Positions 63,398 to 64,000 of a stretch of 64,000 bases of DNA are shown one piece after another; the stretch's first letter is position 1; every line of letters begins with the position of its first letter. The position numbers were made by a program, and so were the translations under genes. Source of the DNA: Variovorax sp. OAS795 (GTDB lineage Bacteria; Pseudomonadota; Gammaproteobacteria; Burkholderiales; Burkholderiaceae_C); NCBI RefSeq assembly GCF_040546685.1, contig NZ_JBEPOH010000001.1, forward strand, positions 2,542,001 through 2,606,000, written 5' to 3'. The notes under the pieces are model-generated. The model was not told the DNA's origin and made no database searches. It saw only the letters and a program-made list of their open reading frames with translations.

Positions 63398-64000
63398 TCA
63401 GGACTTGATGAACGCCAGCAAATCCGCGTTGAACTTGTCCTTGTGCGTGTCCGTCAGGCCGTGCGGCGCGCCCGGGTAGACGATGAGCTTGTTGTTCTTC
63501 ACCAGCTTGGCCGATGCCAGGCCCGCGGCGGCGATCGGCACGATCTGGTCGTCGTCGCCGTGGACGATCAGCGTCGGCACGTCGAACTTCTTCAGGTCTT
63601 CGGTGAAGTCGGTCTCCGAGAACGCCTTGATCGAGTCGTAGGTGTTCTTGTGGCCGGCCATCATGCCCTGCGCCCACCACGCGTCGATGAGGCCCTGCGA
63701 GACCTTCGCGCCCGGCCGGTTGAAGCCGAAGAACGGACCCGTGGGCACGTCCTTGTAGAACTGCGAGCGGTTGGCGAGCTGCGCCGCGCGCAGGCCGTCG
63801 AACACCTCCATCGGCAGGCCGCCCGGGTTGGCCACGGTCTTCAGCATCTGCGGCGGCACGGCCGAGATCAGCGCGGCCTTGGCCACGCGCTTGGTGCCGT
63901 GGCGGCCGATATAGCGCGCCACCTCGCCGCCGCCGGTCGAGAAGCCGACCAGGATGGCGTTCTTCAGGTCCAGCGTCTCGATGACCGTGGCGAGGTCGTC
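63398..64000 (-). CDS. Alpha/beta hydrolase (chloroperoxidase/esterase type), 5' end outside
   Basis: At least 200 residues; the frame runs to the window edge, so the N-terminus is missing. The nucleophile motif GFSTGGGE lies near 63950 (minus strand), the acid in [10 protein letters not shown] and the His in [15 protein letters not shown]. This order and '[15 protein letters not shown]' are typical of non-heme chloroperoxidase/arylesterase-like hydrolases. The shorter frame from GTG 63922 is only part of it. Substrate unknown. Confidence 0.85.
   Translation of the reverse strand, partial: DDLATVIETLDLKNAILVGFSTGGGEVARYIGRHGTKRVAKAALISAVPPQMLKTVANPGGLPMEVFDGLRAAQLANRSQFYKDVPTGPFFGFNRPGAKVSQGLIDAWWAQGMMAGHKNTYDSIKAFSETDFTEDLKKFDVPTLIVHGDDDQIVPIAAAGLASAKLVKNNKLIVYPGAPHGLTDTHKDKFNADLLAFIKS

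Overview
The window is high-GC DNA from a Gram-negative betaproteobacterium, most likely a Comamonadaceae member such as Variovorax. This rests on three Bug-type tricarboxylate-transporter binding proteins, polyhydroxybutyrate genes, a DUF3182 protein, and AtuA- and RIO-kinase-like genes. It is an inference from gene content, not from a marker gene. I found no rRNA, tRNA, CRISPR array, insertion sequence or phage gene.

Layout. (a) 1-2000: a visibly less GC-rich stretch with remnants of a toxin/immunity cassette (toxin C-terminus, frameshifted DUF4279-like immunity gene) and small membrane proteins. (b) 2000-10333: PRC-barrel protein, a DUF805-like membrane protein, a divergent MerR regulator/methyltransferase pair, and a terminal-oxidase operon (c-type lipoprotein, CuA subunit II with fused cytochrome c, fused subunit I-III) divergent from a diheme cytochrome c. 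(c) 10346-20353: small secreted and stress-type genes: two divergent paralogous Lys-rich proteins, a PoxB-like TPP enzyme, CBS, VOC, isochorismatase-like, SDR, DUF3182/hydrolase pair and two hemerythrins. (d) 20364-28839: homospermidine synthase coupled to an FAD amine oxidase, a phospholipase D/cardiolipin synthase-like lipoprotein, NlpD-like and CreA-like proteins, Nudix, FAH-family hydrolase, maleylacetoacetate isomerase, PgeF. (e) 29211-39937: phaC (broken by a one-base insertion) and phaA; then a LysR-controlled cluster (Bug protein, CoA-ester hydratase, CaiB-type CoA transferase, CitE-like lyase, second Bug protein) that fits itaconate or a related C5-dicarboxylate; then cinA-like and phaB. 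(f) 40065-48649: dctA, a Kef-type antiporter, a homoserine dehydrogenase preceded by a Thr/Ile-rich leader peptide and terminator, a RIO-type kinase, and an AtuA-like pair. (g) 48696-60874: third Bug protein, a LuxR regulator with a CsgD-like degenerate receiver, and divergently a complete type I secretion operon: a 1226-aa DUF5801/RTX-like exoprotein, two different ABC exporters, HlyD and TolC proteins. (h) 60884-end: Lrp/AsnC regulator divergent from an acetolactate-synthase-like gene, a palindromic repeat, and the 3' part of an alpha/beta hydrolase.

How they work together. Several blocks are carbon and redox metabolism: PHB synthesis (phaC, phaA, phaB) surrounds an acyl-CoA pathway whose expected products, acetyl-CoA and pyruvate, would feed it. 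Polyamine, aromatic-ring-cleavage and amino-acid genes are single or paired units under local regulators. The three strongest second-look items are the candidate threonine/isoleucine attenuator before hom, the two-ABC secretion operon with its divergent regulator, and the terminal oxidase whose K-channel lysine position appears to be glutamine.
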